This document shows positions 29,308 to 39,172 of a stretch of DNA of 64,000 nucleotides, one piece after another. The notes under the pieces were generated by a model that saw only the letters and a program-made list of their open reading frames with translations, ran no database searches and was not told the DNA's origin. The stretch is taken from the NCBI RefSeq assembly GCF_028583425.1, contig NC_072806.1, positions 32,038,001 through 32,102,000 on the forward strand. The letters are read 5' to 3'. The stretch is from Eublepharis macularius. Its lineage: Eukaryota > Chordata > Lepidosauria > Squamata > Eublepharidae. The number at the start of each line of letters is the position of its first letter. The first letter of the stretch is position 1. The position numbers and the translations under genes are program-made.

Positions 29308-29551
29308 TAGGGCTTTTTTTCAGCAGGAACGCAGTGGAACGGAGTTCCGGAACCTCTTGAAAATGGTCACATGGCTGGTGGCCCCGCCCCCTGATCTCCA
29401 GACAGAGGGGAGTTGAGATTGCCGGCGCGGAGGGCAATCTCAACTCCCCTCTGTCTGGAGATCAGGGGGCGGGGCCACCAGCCATGTGACCGTTTTCTCA
29501 GAGGGCAACCCACTGAGTTCCACCACCTCTTTTCCCAGAAAAAAAGCCCTG
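29308..29551. mobile_element. hAT MITE family 1 copy
   Basis: TAGGGCTTTTTTTCAGC (first base changed) to AAAAAAAGCCCTG. Exact 8-bp duplication ATAGTATG on both sides. Confidence 0.94.
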
Positions 29552-30564
29552 ATAGTATGAATAAATCTTGAATTTGGTTTTGTAATTTGTGTTTTGCATT
29601 GTGAACACTCTTATTCCTCCGGTCATGGCTTTACCATCTTTGATTTCATGTTTCTAACCGGGGAAGCCTCATTTGGATTCTGTCATGCTAGGAGCTGGCA
29701 CATGGAAGGCTTTGGCTTAAAATATGAGAAATAGGCATACCATATTAAAGACTACTGATAAGACCTCTTTTATTAGGAGAAAGATGTTCTCCAGCTTCCC
29801 CGTACTGGCAGTAAATCACCTCTCGGAGGACAGAAGGACAATGCAAACCTTGCAATGCAGTTCATTTCTCACTGCAGGCCCCATGCCTGCAATCTTATCT
29901 TTTCCACCATGGGAACATCACATTTTTTAAAAGAGTGCTGAAAATTCAGGGGCCCTCCCTCCGCGCACCATGGCCACAATCTTGGCCCTAATTATCGGTG
30001 TGAAATTATTAGTGTTAGAATTTTCTAAAGACCGCAGATGTACTCCAGAGACTGGGGGATGATCACAAGTCCTAGTCAATGGGAACCCCACTCCCCCAAA
30101 CCAGTAAGTGGCTTCTCTCTAGTTCAGGGTGACCCCATTTTTCCTGGCACACCCAGGAGGGAAAAACGTACCTCATACAGGCTTTCAAACTGTCTCTTTT
30201 GCACTAAAAATGTTATCTTTGTCCTCACGCAACAATGCATCTTATTAAGCTCTTTCAAAGTCCATCGATTTAGCAATTTTGTGCTGCTCTGTTATTCCTG
30301 TTGGCTGTTATTTAGAGCCATGAAAGGGTTGAAATACGGGGCTGGGAATACGAGCCAGCTGTTCCATTGGCTGCCGCATTCTAGCTTGTAACAATGTGTA
30401 TCTTTTTTTTTGGTTCATTTAACTTGCTGGGCCAGCAGATCAAAACAGTAAATCCTGAGAACTGCACTTACAAGATCCCCATTTATTCGCCCCCACCCTT
30501 CCTTTAGTTAAGAGTACCCATCTGTCTTTCTCAAATATAGGAGACCACGATAAAGAGTTGCGCC
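29552..30564. other. Intergenic stretch without recognised features
   Basis: No supported gene. Open frames are short and without similarity. Confidence 0.5.
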
Positions 30565-30785
30565 TGGTGTTGTCAACTCTGGGTTAAGAAATTCCTGGAG
30601 ATTTTGGGGTGGAACATGGGGAGGGCAGATTTTGGAGGGTTGAGGGACTTCCGCAGAGTATAATGCCATAGACTCCAACCTCCAAAGCTGCCATTTCCAT
30701 CAGGGAAACTGACTTGGTTATTTGGGAGGTCAGCTGTAATTCTGAGAGAAGTCCGGGTCTTACTTGGAGGTTGGCAACTCAAGGT
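30565..30785. mobile_element. TAGGGTTGCC-family MITE, degraded
   Basis: GTGTTGTCAACTCTGGG ... GGAAATTCC-type block, TAATGCCATAGACTCCAACC and CTTGGAGGTTGGCAACTC. Same family as 16015-16234. Confidence 0.7.
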
Positions 30786-31811
30786 GAACTTCTGATAGCT
30801 CTCTAAGGACTTCTGAGGCTGATTTGGGGTGAAATCAAAGAGCTATTTAAATAAGCCCTCTGAAAAGGCTGTGTGGGCTTTTCCTTGAGGTCAACCAAGA
30901 CTTACCACCAAGTTTTTCAGCAGGGATCCAGGCAGAAATTCAACAGATGAAGTTTTCACCATTATTTAATTTTGAAGGACAGCAGTTGCACTTTAATTCT
31001 GGCATCTTGTGGAGTCGTCCAAGGAATGCCAGAAAAAAGGTGGCACCTTTAAGCCCATGACTGGTGCAGTGGGGTTGACCCTGGGCTCACATACAGAGGC
31101 AGTGCCCACCCAGAAGAAAAGAGGCAGGGGAGATTTGTTACCCCCTTGCCATCTTCCAATCTCTGTTGAGGAGCACTTGGGACTTGTACCCATTGGAAAG
31201 CAGGAAAATGAGACGAGGAGCATCATACAGTCGTGGGGCTCTTGCCCAGAAGCAAGCCTGAGTCAACCACTCCCACGCAAACACTCCTGAGAGTCCAAGA
31301 ACGCTGCAGGACTCGGGCCAACTAACCTGAAAACGAGCCAGACTTGGAGGACCGGCTCAGAAGAGATCCAGGATAAAAATAGCTGCTAGCCCTGCAGTAT
31401 GTGAAACAGAACTGGTTATTCCAGTGAACACTGCAGGTCCCAAACGCCTTCCCAAAAGATACCGCAACATCTGGGATCATGCCCAGCACTGCACCGGATG
31501 CCACGAACGACTCTGGCTAATCTTTAAAAAAAAGCCGATGGGGGGAAGCAGATCTTGTTTCTTCTGGGGCACAAACACTCTTCATAACATCTCACTGGAT
31601 AGAAATGGCTGATGAAGATGCTTCTCGCAAGTGGGAACAATACTAAGCAGGTCTACTCATGAGCAAGCCCCATTTTATTCAATGGGGCTTGCTCCCAGGA
31701 AAGTGCTTATAGGATTGCAATCTTTGGCTGCTTGCTAGAGCCCACCCCTGCCAGCAAAGTCTGTTTTGCAGCTGGGACAGTCAACAGACCTGGGGGGAAA
31801 TGTCCTGTGAG
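30786..31811. other. Intergenic stretch without recognised features
   Basis: No supported features. A short inverted pair GCAAGCCCCATTTTATTC / ATGGGGCTTGC lies near 31661-31694. Confidence 0.45.
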
Positions 31812-31977
31812 CTGCTGTAGCACAGTGGTTAAGTGGTTCCGCTGCAAATCAGCTCTCTACAAGTTCAAATACCATTACTGCCATGAGCTCTGCAGGTGGC
31901 CTTGGGTAAGCCACTCCTCTCAGCCCCAGCTCCCCCGCTGTATTGGGGGGATAACAACAACAACAACAACAACACTA
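31812..31977 (+). repeat. tRNA-derived SINE, family C
   Basis: Head GCTGCTGTAGCACAGTGGTT with a CAAGTTCAAATACC B-box-like segment and CTTGGGTAAGCCACTCCTCT body, ending in (AAC)n. Other copies are at 37836, 40388, 49220 and 49389. Confidence 0.8.
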
Positions 31978-32357
31978 ACTAAATATGAGGGAAAGTAAAG
32001 CTTTTCATGGCATGGAGGTAAATAACATCCCATTCATCTTTTATTCAGTCAGTTCTTTATTGCTATTCGGCCGAAGCCATAAGCCGTACAAACACCAACA
32101 AAATATAGACTGTACACTTTTGAACATACCCAATTCACAAGACACAGCTCAACATTGATCTTTTATTAGGAGAGCACAGGGCTTTTTTTCAGCTGGAACG
32201 CTGTGGAACAGAGTTCCGGGACCTCTTGAAAATGGTCACATGGCTGGTGGCCCCGCCCCCTGATCTCCAGACAGAGGGGAGTTGATGTATTGTCGAAGGC
32301 TTTCACGGCCGGAGAACGATGGTTGTTGTGGGTTTTCCGGGCTGTATTGCCGTGGTC

Positions 32358-32423
32358 TTGGCATTATAGTTCCTGACGTTTCGCCAGCAGCTGTGGCTGG
32401 CATCTTCAGAGGTGTAGCACCAA
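32358..32423 (-). ncRNA. Hammerhead-ribozyme-like motif, PLE 3' arm
   Basis: Minus-strand sense: TTGGTG...CCT, then CTGAAGA, a 7-bp stem II (TGCCAGC/GCTGGCG, one wobble), then GAAA, then CGTC with predicted cleavage after the C, then AGG...TGCCAA closing stem I around an internal loop. The minimal stem III (ACGT) fits what is known of PLE hammerheads. Seen directly: core and pairings. Inferred: activity. Confidence 0.75.
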
Positions 32424-32480
32424 AAGACAGAGATCTCTCAGTGTCACAGTGTGGAACAGATGTAGGTCCTTTGTATCTAC

Positions 32481-35060
32481 TCAGGAGGGGTGGGGTTGAG
32501 CTGAGTCATCCTGTAAGAGTTTCCCAGGGTGTGGAATGCTAATGGCGGGAGGCTTCACTGTATCCTGAGGAGGTTCTTTTGCATATGGATTGGTACTTGA
32601 TGTGCTAATCTTCTCTGCAGGGCTATTGTCAGGGATAGAATGTTTTGTTAGCCTGGTGTTTTTCAGAACTGGCAACCATGCTCGATTCATTCTTAAGGTT
32701 TCTTCTTTCCTGTTGAAGTTTTGTGTATGCTTGTGAATTTCAATGGCTTCCCTGTGCAGTCTGACAAAGTAGTTGGAAGTGTTGTCCAGTATTTTGGTGT
32801 CCTGGAATAAGATACTGTGCCCTGTTTGAGTTAGGCTATGTTCAGCCACTGCTGATTTTTCAGGTTGTCCAAGTCTGCAGTGTCTTTCATGTTCTTTTAT
32901 TCTTGTCTGGATGCTACGCTTTGTGGTCCCGATGTAAACTTGTCCACAGCTGCAGGGTATACGGTATACTCCTGCAGAGGTGAGGGGGTCTCTACTGTCT
33001 TTTGCTGATCGTAGCATCTGTTGTATTTTTCGGGTGGGTCTGAATACTGCTTGAAGGTTATGCTTTTTCATAAGCTTTCCCATCTGATCAGTAATTTCTT
33101 TGATATATGGCAAAAACACTTTTCCTGTGGGAGACTGTTTTTCTTTGGTTGTTTGATTCATCCTGGGTTTGATTGCTCTTCGGATTTCATTTCTGGAGTA
33201 GCCATTTGCCTGAAGTGCGTGGTTTAGATGATTAATTTCCTCATTGAGAAAGTGTGGCTCACATATCCGTCTTGCACGATCCACTAATGTTTTCATTATG
33301 CCTCTTTTTTGTCGGGGGTGGTGATTGGAGTTTTTGTGTAGGTACCGATCAGTGTGAGTTGGTTTCCTGTAGACCTTGTGACCTAACTGAAAGTTTGCTT
33401 TGCGGATGAACCAGGTATCCAGGAATGGGAGTTTTCCCTCGATTTCTTTCTCCATGGTGAATTGTATGTTCAGGTGTATGTTGTTGAGATGATTCAAAAA
33501 CCCCATCAATTCTTCCTCCCCATGGCTCCAAATGATAAATGTATCATCCACAAACCGGAACCATACACTAGGTTTGTGGGGTGCTGATTCTAGAGCTGTT
33601 TTTTCAAAATGTTCCATGTAGAAGTTTGCTATAACTGGGCTGAGTGGGCTCCCCATGGCCACCCCATCCATCTGTTCATAGAATTCGTTGTCCCATTGGA
33701 AGTAACTGGTTGTCAGGCAATGGTGGAATAAGGCTGTTACATCCTCTGGGAAAATCTGATTAATCAGTGCAATAGTGTCTTTTACTGGAACCTTGGTAAA
33801 GAGGGATACAACATCAAAACTGACAAGTATGTCTTGTGGATTGAGTTTCAGAGAACTGATTTTGTTGATGAAATCTGCTGAATCTTTGATGTAAGCCGAG
33901 GTTTTCCCGATGTGGTCCTGCAGGAGATCTGCCAGATGTCTAGCTAATTCATATGTCGGTGAACCAATGGCACTCACAATGGGTCGGAGTGGGACTGAAT
34001 CCTTATGTATTTTGGGGAGTCCATATAGTCTAGGTGGCTGTGCTTCAGTCTTGCATAGTTTTCTGTGCGTGTCGGGATGTAGTGAGGAATTCTTGATCAG
34101 CGCATTTGTTAGCCTGGTGATTTTGCAAGTGGGATCTCGTTTTAGTTTTTTGTAGGTGGAGGGGTCCAGGAGTTCTTTAATCTTCTTTTTGTATTCCTCT
34201 GTTTTCATGATCACTGTAGCATTGCCTTTATCAGCTGGTAGAATGATGATGTCTGGATCTGCATTGAGGGTCTTGATGGCATCTCTCTCCTTGCGTGTTA
34301 TATTGCTGGTGGGAAGCTTTGCCTTTCGTAGAATCCTGGCTGTCTCTCCTCTTATTTCCTCAGCTTCCTCTTCAGGTAGATGACGAATGGCAGCTTCTAC
34401 ATTTGCAATGATGTCTTCCACAGGAATTCTGGTGGGGGTGACTGCAAAGTTTCCTCCCTTTGCCAAGATGGAGGTTTCTTCTGGTGAGAGTTGACGGTCT
34501 GTCAGATTGATGACAATGCGTGCATTGTCGAGCATGGGGCTTGTCTGTCTTTTTTCCTGTAGTTTGTTAAACTTCTGCTTCTGTCTGGATGTGTGGTTGG
34601 TAAAAACTTGTTCCATCTTCCTGTAGGTGAGATTATCGACCTTGTCCCAATCCTGACTTCTCATTTTATGGCTGGTGTTGATATGCAAGCAAAATAGCTC
34701 CTTGTCTGTGGCAGCAAGTTCTCTGCGGGTAGTGTGGATTCTCTCACGTAAGAGGGCCTGTTCTAGACGGTCATAAATGCGGTTCGCCTGTGTGGTTTTG
34801 AAGATTCTTTTAGTTGTGAGAAAAGATGGAATAGTTCTTGTGTCCCTGCAGCGTAGAAGAAAGGTTAAAGAACAGAGTAGATGTGCTTTCTTGTTCCGAA
34901 GTGTTTCCAATCTCCGGGTCTGTTGGAATGTTTCCTCCCCGTAGAGGTTGTTGTGGGTTTTCCGGGCTGTATTGCCGTGGTCTTGGCATTGTAGTTCCTG
35001 ACGTTTCGCCAGCAAAAGCATAACCTTCAAGCAGTATTCAGACCCACCCGAAAAATACAA
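32481..35060 (-). CDS. PLE polyprotein: reverse transcriptase + GIY-YIG endonuclease
   Basis: Open for 859 codons. Motifs by residue of this frame: LPADKGN (274-280, PLE N-terminal signature), LPKIHK (348-353), FDVVSLFTKVP (415-425, catalytic Asp), GVAMGSPLSP (466-475), FVDD (503-506, catalytic Asp pair), KLPFLD (543-548), YRKPTHTDRYLHKNS (564-578), then the endonuclease GVYRIPCSCGQVYIGTTKRS (697-716) and KEH (722-724). The protein is expected to nick DNA and prime reverse transcription on the target. The first 38 or so codons are read from the terminal repeats, so the true start is downstream and uncertain. No frameshift or stop is seen in the body, so it may be functional or very recently so. 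Confidence 0.93.
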   Translation of the reverse strand: MYFSGGSEYCLKVMLLLAKRQELQCQDHGNTARKTHNNLYGEETFQQTRRLETLRNKKAHLLCSLTFLLRCRDTRTIPSFLTTKRIFKTTQANRIYDRLEQALLRERIHTTRRELAATDKELFCLHINTSHKMRSQDWDKVDNLTYRKMEQVFTNHTSRQKQKFNKLQEKRQTSPMLDNARIVINLTDRQLSPEETSILAKGGNFAVTPTRIPVEDIIANVEAAIRHLPEEEAEEIRGETARILRKAKLPTSNITRKERDAIKTLNADPDIIILPADKGNATVIMKTEEYKKKIKELLDPSTYKKLKRDPTCKITRLTNALIKNSSLHPDTHRKLCKTEAQPPRLYGLPKIHKDSVPLRPIVSAIGSPTYELARHLADLLQDHIGKTSAYIKDSADFINKISSLKLNPQDILVSFDVVSLFTKVPVKDTIALINQIFPEDVTALFHHCLTTSYFQWDNEFYEQMDGVAMGSPLSPVIANFYMEHFEKTALESAPHKPSVWFRFVDDTFIIWSHGEEELMGFLNHLNNIHLNIQFTMEKEIEGKLPFLDTWFIRKANFQLGHKVYRKPTHTDRYLHKNSNHHPRQKRGIMKTLVDRARRICEPHFLNEEINHLNHALQANGYSRNEIRRAIKPRMNQTTKEKQSPTGKVFLPYIKEITDQMGKLMKKHNLQAVFRPTRKIQQMLRSAKDSRDPLTSAGVYRIPCSCGQVYIGTTKRSIQTRIKEHERHCRLGQPEKSAVAEHSLTQTGHSILFQDTKILDNTSNYFVRLHREAIEIHKHTQNFNRKEETLRMNRAWLPVLKNTRLTKHSIPDNSPAEKISTSSTNPYAKEPPQDTVKPPAISIPHPGKLLQDDSAQPHPS

Positions 35061-35063
35061 CAG

Positions 35064-35600
35064 ATGCTACGATCAGCAAAAGACAGTAGAGACCCCCTCA
35101 CCTCTGCAGGAGTATACCGTATACCCTGCAGCTGTGGACAAGTTTACATCGGGACCACAAAGCGTAGCATCCAGACAAGAATAAAAGAACATGAAAGACA
35201 CTGCAGACTTGGACAACCTGAAAAATCAGCAGTGGCTGAACATAGCCTAACTCAAACAGGGCACAGTATCTTATTCCAGGACACCAAAATACTGGACAAC
35301 ACTTCCAACTACTTTGTCAGACTGCACAGGGAAGCCATTGAAATTCACAAGCATACGCAAAACTTCAACAGGAAAGAAGAAACCTTAAGAATGAATCGAG
35401 CATGGTTGCCAGTTCTGAAAAACACCAGGCTAACAAAACATTCTATCCCTGACAATAGCCCTGCAGAGAAGATTAGCACATCAAGTACCAATCCATATGC
35501 AAAAGAACCTCCTCAGGATACAGTGAAGCCTCCCGCCATTAGCATTCCACACCCTGGGAAACTCTTACAGGATGACTCAGCTCAACCCCACCCCTCCTGA
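35064..35600 (+). pseudogene. Inverted copy of the PLE C-terminus (GIY-YIG, 178 codons)
   Basis: The plus strand encodes the same residues as 682-859 of the minus-strand PLE frame, including GVYRIPCSCGQVYIG. It lacks the reverse transcriptase and is part of the 747-bp inverted arm. It is a duplicated fragment rather than an independent gene, although it remains open. Confidence 0.92.
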
Positions 35601-35657
35601 GTAGATACAAAGGACCTACATCTGTTCCACACTGTGACACTGAGAGATCTCTGTCTT

Positions 35658-35723
35658 TTGGTGCTACACCTCTGAAGATGCCAGCCACAGCTGCTGGCGA
35701 AACGTCAGGAACTACAATGCCAA
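35658..35723 (+). ncRNA. Hammerhead-ribozyme-like motif, PLE inverted arm
   Basis: CTGAAGA at 35672-35678, GAAA at 35699-35702, GTC at 35704-35706 (predicted cleavage after 35706). Stem II is TGCCAGC/GCTGGCG; stem I is CCT/AGG plus TTGGTG/TGCCAA with an internal loop. It is the mirror of the motif at 32358-32423. Confidence 0.75.
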
Positions 35724-35999
35724 GACCACGGCAATACAGCCCGGAAAACCCACAACAACCAGAGGGGAGTTGAGATTGCCCTCTGCTCCAGTGGCATGAA
35801 GGGCAATCTCAACTCCCCTCTGTCTGGAGATCAGGGGGCGGGGCCACTGGCCATGTGACCATTTTCAACGAGGGCGATTTAAACTTTAAAAAACTCCCCC
35901 CTTGTTCCAGCTGACCCAAAGTGACGTCATTGTGCAGTCCTGAGTTCTACCACTGAGTTCCACCACCTCTTTTCCCAGAAAAAAATCCCTGGCTTCCAG

Positions 36000-36657
36000 G
36001 AACTTCTGCCCATGGAGCCAGTGGAAAGCACCGAAGAGAAACAAATAATGCAGCGACACTCAGGCAAAGGAGGAATTTGATCCGGTAATCGTCCTCCAGC
36101 GTGCACACTCAGAGCTGTAATTAAAAGCCGGTTGAGCATTGCTGTGACCTGGGCATCAAGGAACAGGTGGCAAATGAGGCTGCCTGCATTTTGAGCCGCT
36201 GCAGAGATGTGGCTTTTTTTTAAAAGGAATTTTTCAGCACTGGGCATTCGTAGCTGTCATTAAGCAAGCAGGGAAGAACAGAACAATTTCAAGTCCTTTT
36301 AAAATAAGAACGATCATAGCAGCACAGCCTGGTTACGCCATTGCCAAGAAATTAGAGGGATTGGTGGTTTTCAAACTGCACTGCAGGAAATGCTGGGGTT
36401 CTTCAGAAGCTGGGAGCATCCTTAAAACCAGCAACAGCAGGCACACAACCTTCAGGACCCCTGAGTCAGGGTATATCTTATGGGGAAAAGGCGCATCCCT
36501 TGTGTCCCAGCCTCTTCGGGCATGACTGGGATTCTTGGGTTTTATAGCAAATGAATTCTTTCCTGCTGCAACTCAAGCATGCTTCTTGGCAGGGATGTAG
36601 GGAAGGCTGGGGATAAGACCTTGTTGGCAGGATTCTAAATCTAGATAATTCTTGGGA
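36000..36657. other. Intergenic stretch without recognised features
   Basis: No supported gene or repeat boundaries. Confidence 0.5.
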
Positions 36658-36885
36658 GCCAGTAAGAGCGGCGGGACTCTAATTTGGAGAGCCGGGTTCG
36701 ATTCCCCACTCCTCTGCTTGAAGCCAGCTGGGTAACCTTGGGTCAGTCACAGCTGTCTCAGAGCTCTCTTAGCCCCACGCACCTCACAAGGTGATTGTCA
36801 TGAGGATAATAATAACACTTTGTAAACTGCTCTGAGTGGGTGGTAAGTTGTCCTGAAGGGTGGTATATAAATTGAATGTTATTAT
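36658..36885 (+). repeat. tRNA-derived SINE, family A
   Basis: Head partly lost (AGTAAGAGCGGCGGGACTC), B box GGGTTCGATTCCCC, tail CTCTGAGTGGGTGGTAAG followed by TATAAATTGAATGTTATTAT. The tail is the target of the next MITE. Confidence 0.82.
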
Positions 36886-37050
36886 CAGGGCTATTTTTCA
36901 GCTGGAACGTGGTGGAACAGAGTTCCGGCACCTCTTAAAAATGGTCACATGGCCGGTGGCCCCGCCCCCTGATCTCCAGACAGAGGGGAGTTTAGATTCC
37001 CCTCCGTGCCACTGAGTTCCACCACCTCTTTTCCCAGAAAAAAAGCCCTG
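36886..37050. mobile_element. hAT MITE family 1, internally deleted
   Basis: CAGGGCTATTTTTCAGC to AAAAAAAGCCCTG, only 165 bp because one side of the palindrome is missing. Exact 8-bp duplication GTTATTAT on both sides. Confidence 0.94.
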
Positions 37051-37835
37051 GTTATTATTATTATTATTCCTCCATTTACCTCTCTGGGTAGTTTTCAAAG
37101 CATCCAATCTTTAGGGGACCCTTTTGGCATAAAGTTGTGTATCTTACAGCATGCTGATCACAGGGTTTCTGCATGCTGCAAAGGGTTTGGGACCTAATGT
37201 AGTGAGCATCCTTCATATAGGACACTGGACTGCCCTCCTGGGCCTCAAGTGCTTCCCTATATGGGACTCTGAAACCTTTCCCTACTGCAGGAAGAGTGCT
37301 GGGTACATTTGGTATCTCAAGTGCCCTCCTGTCTGCCTTTCAGGGAGGGATGCTGTCAAATTCCTCTTCCCTACCTCTTTGCCTTGAAAATCCTGGTTTC
37401 AGCTTTACTTCACCACCCCCTGGCTTGTGACCCAGCTCGTGACTTTTGCTCTCCAGCAAGATAGAGCGACATGCCAGGCTAATCTCTGTTCTTCAGCAAA
37501 TGCTCTACTTCCTTTCTGTCATTTCCCACACCCTCCTTCAAAACCACAGCAACCTGCAACTGACCAGCATCATTTAGAGACGAGTCACAAATTGTGTCAA
37601 CGAAGGTGCCTCCTTGAACTTGTCTTTCTTCTTCAGCAATTGAAACTTTGCCCCTCGGTGATTGCTGTTCTCTAACTTGCTCTGTTACTGCGGGTCTTGG
37701 CAGCCTGTTTCCCAAGCAACACCAGCAGAAGAAAGATATTCTGAACAGTGGGAAAGGATGATAAATTGCTAAATAGATCTTGCACTCGAGAGCTACTTGC
37801 TTCCATGCAGAGATCCACAAAGAACAACAGAGAGC
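37051..37835. other. Intergenic stretch without recognised features
   Basis: Begins with a short (ATT)n run. Nothing else recognised. Confidence 0.5.
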
Positions 37836-38082
37836 CTGTAGCAGTATAGTGGATAAGTGGCTGGGCTGCAAATCAGCACTCTGCTGGTTTAAATCCCACA
37901 AGTGCCATGAGCTCAGTGGGTGGCCTTGGGTAAGCCACTCCTCTTGGCCCCAGCTCCCCAGCTGTATTGTGGAGATAATAACAACACAGACTTTGTTCAC
38001 TGCTCTGAGTGTGGCACTAATCTGTCCAGAAGGGTGGTACATAAGCATACTATTGTTGTTATTATTACTATTATTATTACAA
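37836..38082 (+). repeat. tRNA-derived SINE, family C
   Basis: CCTGTAGCAGTATAGTGGAT head, AGTGGGTGGCCTTGGGTAAG body, tail CTCTGAGTGTGGCACTAATC with a (TTA)n end. Confidence 0.8.
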
Positions 38083-38312
38083 CATTTCCTTTACTTGGAT
38101 TTTCAAACTTTGCAGGCACAAAAATCAAAGAAGCCAATTATTCTCTGTCTTTTGCACTCAGTTGCTGACCCAGACCAAGCCAGATAAAGGCTTTCCATCA
38201 GAAAGGATCAAAGAAGACCCTGGTAGAGTCCAGCACAGAGATCTAGTACGGGGTAGTAGATTTTAGAATGGCAAAACCAAGCCTTGCCACATGACCAGAT
38301 CTGGCCTATTGT

Positions 38313-38920
38313 TAGAGATGCCAGACCTCCGGCAGGGGCGGGGGATCCCCCACCCCCACCCCCTGCCCCCACTTACCTGGCCAGCAGGGGGGCACGCAGC
38401 TTCTGTGTGTGCTCCCCTGTGGTGCTGCGTGCTCCTGTGAGCAGCAGCCTCCTGGATCAGGTCAGTTTGGGCCCAGATCGGAGCTGCTCCGGAGCACGGG
38501 AACACTCCTGCCCTCCACAGCGGCCCAAAACGCGCCCGTTTTGGCCCAAATCAGGTTAATTTCGGGCCCATTTTGGAGCGGATCAAGCCCATTTTGGGTC
38601 TCTGCAGAGCGCAGGAGCGCTCCCGCACTCCGCAGCACCTCAAAACAGGCCCAATCCATGCCAAAATGGGCCTGAAACAAGCCCGATTTGGGCCAAAATG
38701 GGCACGTTTTGGGCCGCTGTGGAGGACAGGAGTGCTCCCGCACTCCGCAGCAGCCCCCATCTGAGCCCTTGCAGAGTGTGGGCATGCTTCCAGGGCTGCG
38801 TGATGACATCACTTCTGGGAAGTGACGTCATTGCGCTTGCAGGAGCCGCAGGAGCCCACCAGAGGTAAGTGCCAGGAGCCAGTCCCACCGCCAGGAGGTT
38901 GAGAGGCCCTGGCAACCCTA
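38313..38920. mobile_element. Long TAGGGTTGCC-family hAT element
   Basis: TAGAGATGCCAG at the left, CTGGCAACCCTA at the right. Exact 8-bp duplication CCTATTGT (38305-38312 and 38921-38928). The 608-bp GC-rich body has alternating CCCATTTTGG and CTCCGCAGC palindromic blocks that give spurious overlapping frames on both strands. Confidence 0.93.
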
Positions 38921-39031
38921 CCTATTGTTGTGAAGGGCAGAAGGAGCTCAGTGGAAGAGCTTTGAATGGTTCAAACCCTTTCCACCTCCAGTTACCCCAG
39001 GCCTTGGGGGAGCAGCTGTTGGGAAAGGCCT

Positions 39032-39172
39032 CTGAGCCAAGCTACAAGTGACGCCTGACACAGGTTGGACACTTGTCAGCTTCCCTCAAGTTTTGATGGG
39101 AAATGTAGGCGTCCTGGTCTTGCAGCTTGGCTCTCCATTACAGCTGCAAGACCAGGATGCCTGCTTGGCTCT
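39032..39172. mobile_element. Snap-back MITE, right arm deleted
   Basis: GAGCCAAGCTACAAGTGACG start, with an inner deletion before the final GCTTGGCTC. Flanked by TCT on both sides (3-bp duplication). Sister of 8640-8841. Confidence 0.8.

Larger units (their letters stand above)
32286..35760 (-). mobile_element. Penelope-like retroelement (PLE) with inverted terminal copy
   Basis: 3475 bp between a 13-bp target duplication AGAGGGGAGTTGA (32273-32285 and 35761-35773). The sense strand is minus. It contains an uninterrupted frame with reverse transcriptase and GIY-YIG endonuclease. Its 3' terminal 747 bp (32321-33067) are repeated inverted at 35014-35760. A 68-bp direct repeat of the outermost sequence (32321-32388) is at 34946-35013, next to the inversion joint. 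Such partial direct and inverted terminal repeats are characteristic of Penelope-like elements. The lack of decay suggests a young copy. Confidence 0.93.
32177..35991. mobile_element. hAT MITE family 1 copy split by a Penelope element
   Basis: Left half 32177-32285 starts CAGGGCTTTTTTTCAGCTGG; right half resumes at 35761 and ends AAAAAAATCCCTG at 35991. The two halves together give one normal family 1 MITE, so the Penelope element at 32286-35760 landed in it. Confidence 0.93.

Noticed and set aside
38409..38915. Several overlapping frames of 60-116 codons on both strands
   Set aside because: They lie inside a delimited hAT element with palindromic GC-rich blocks.
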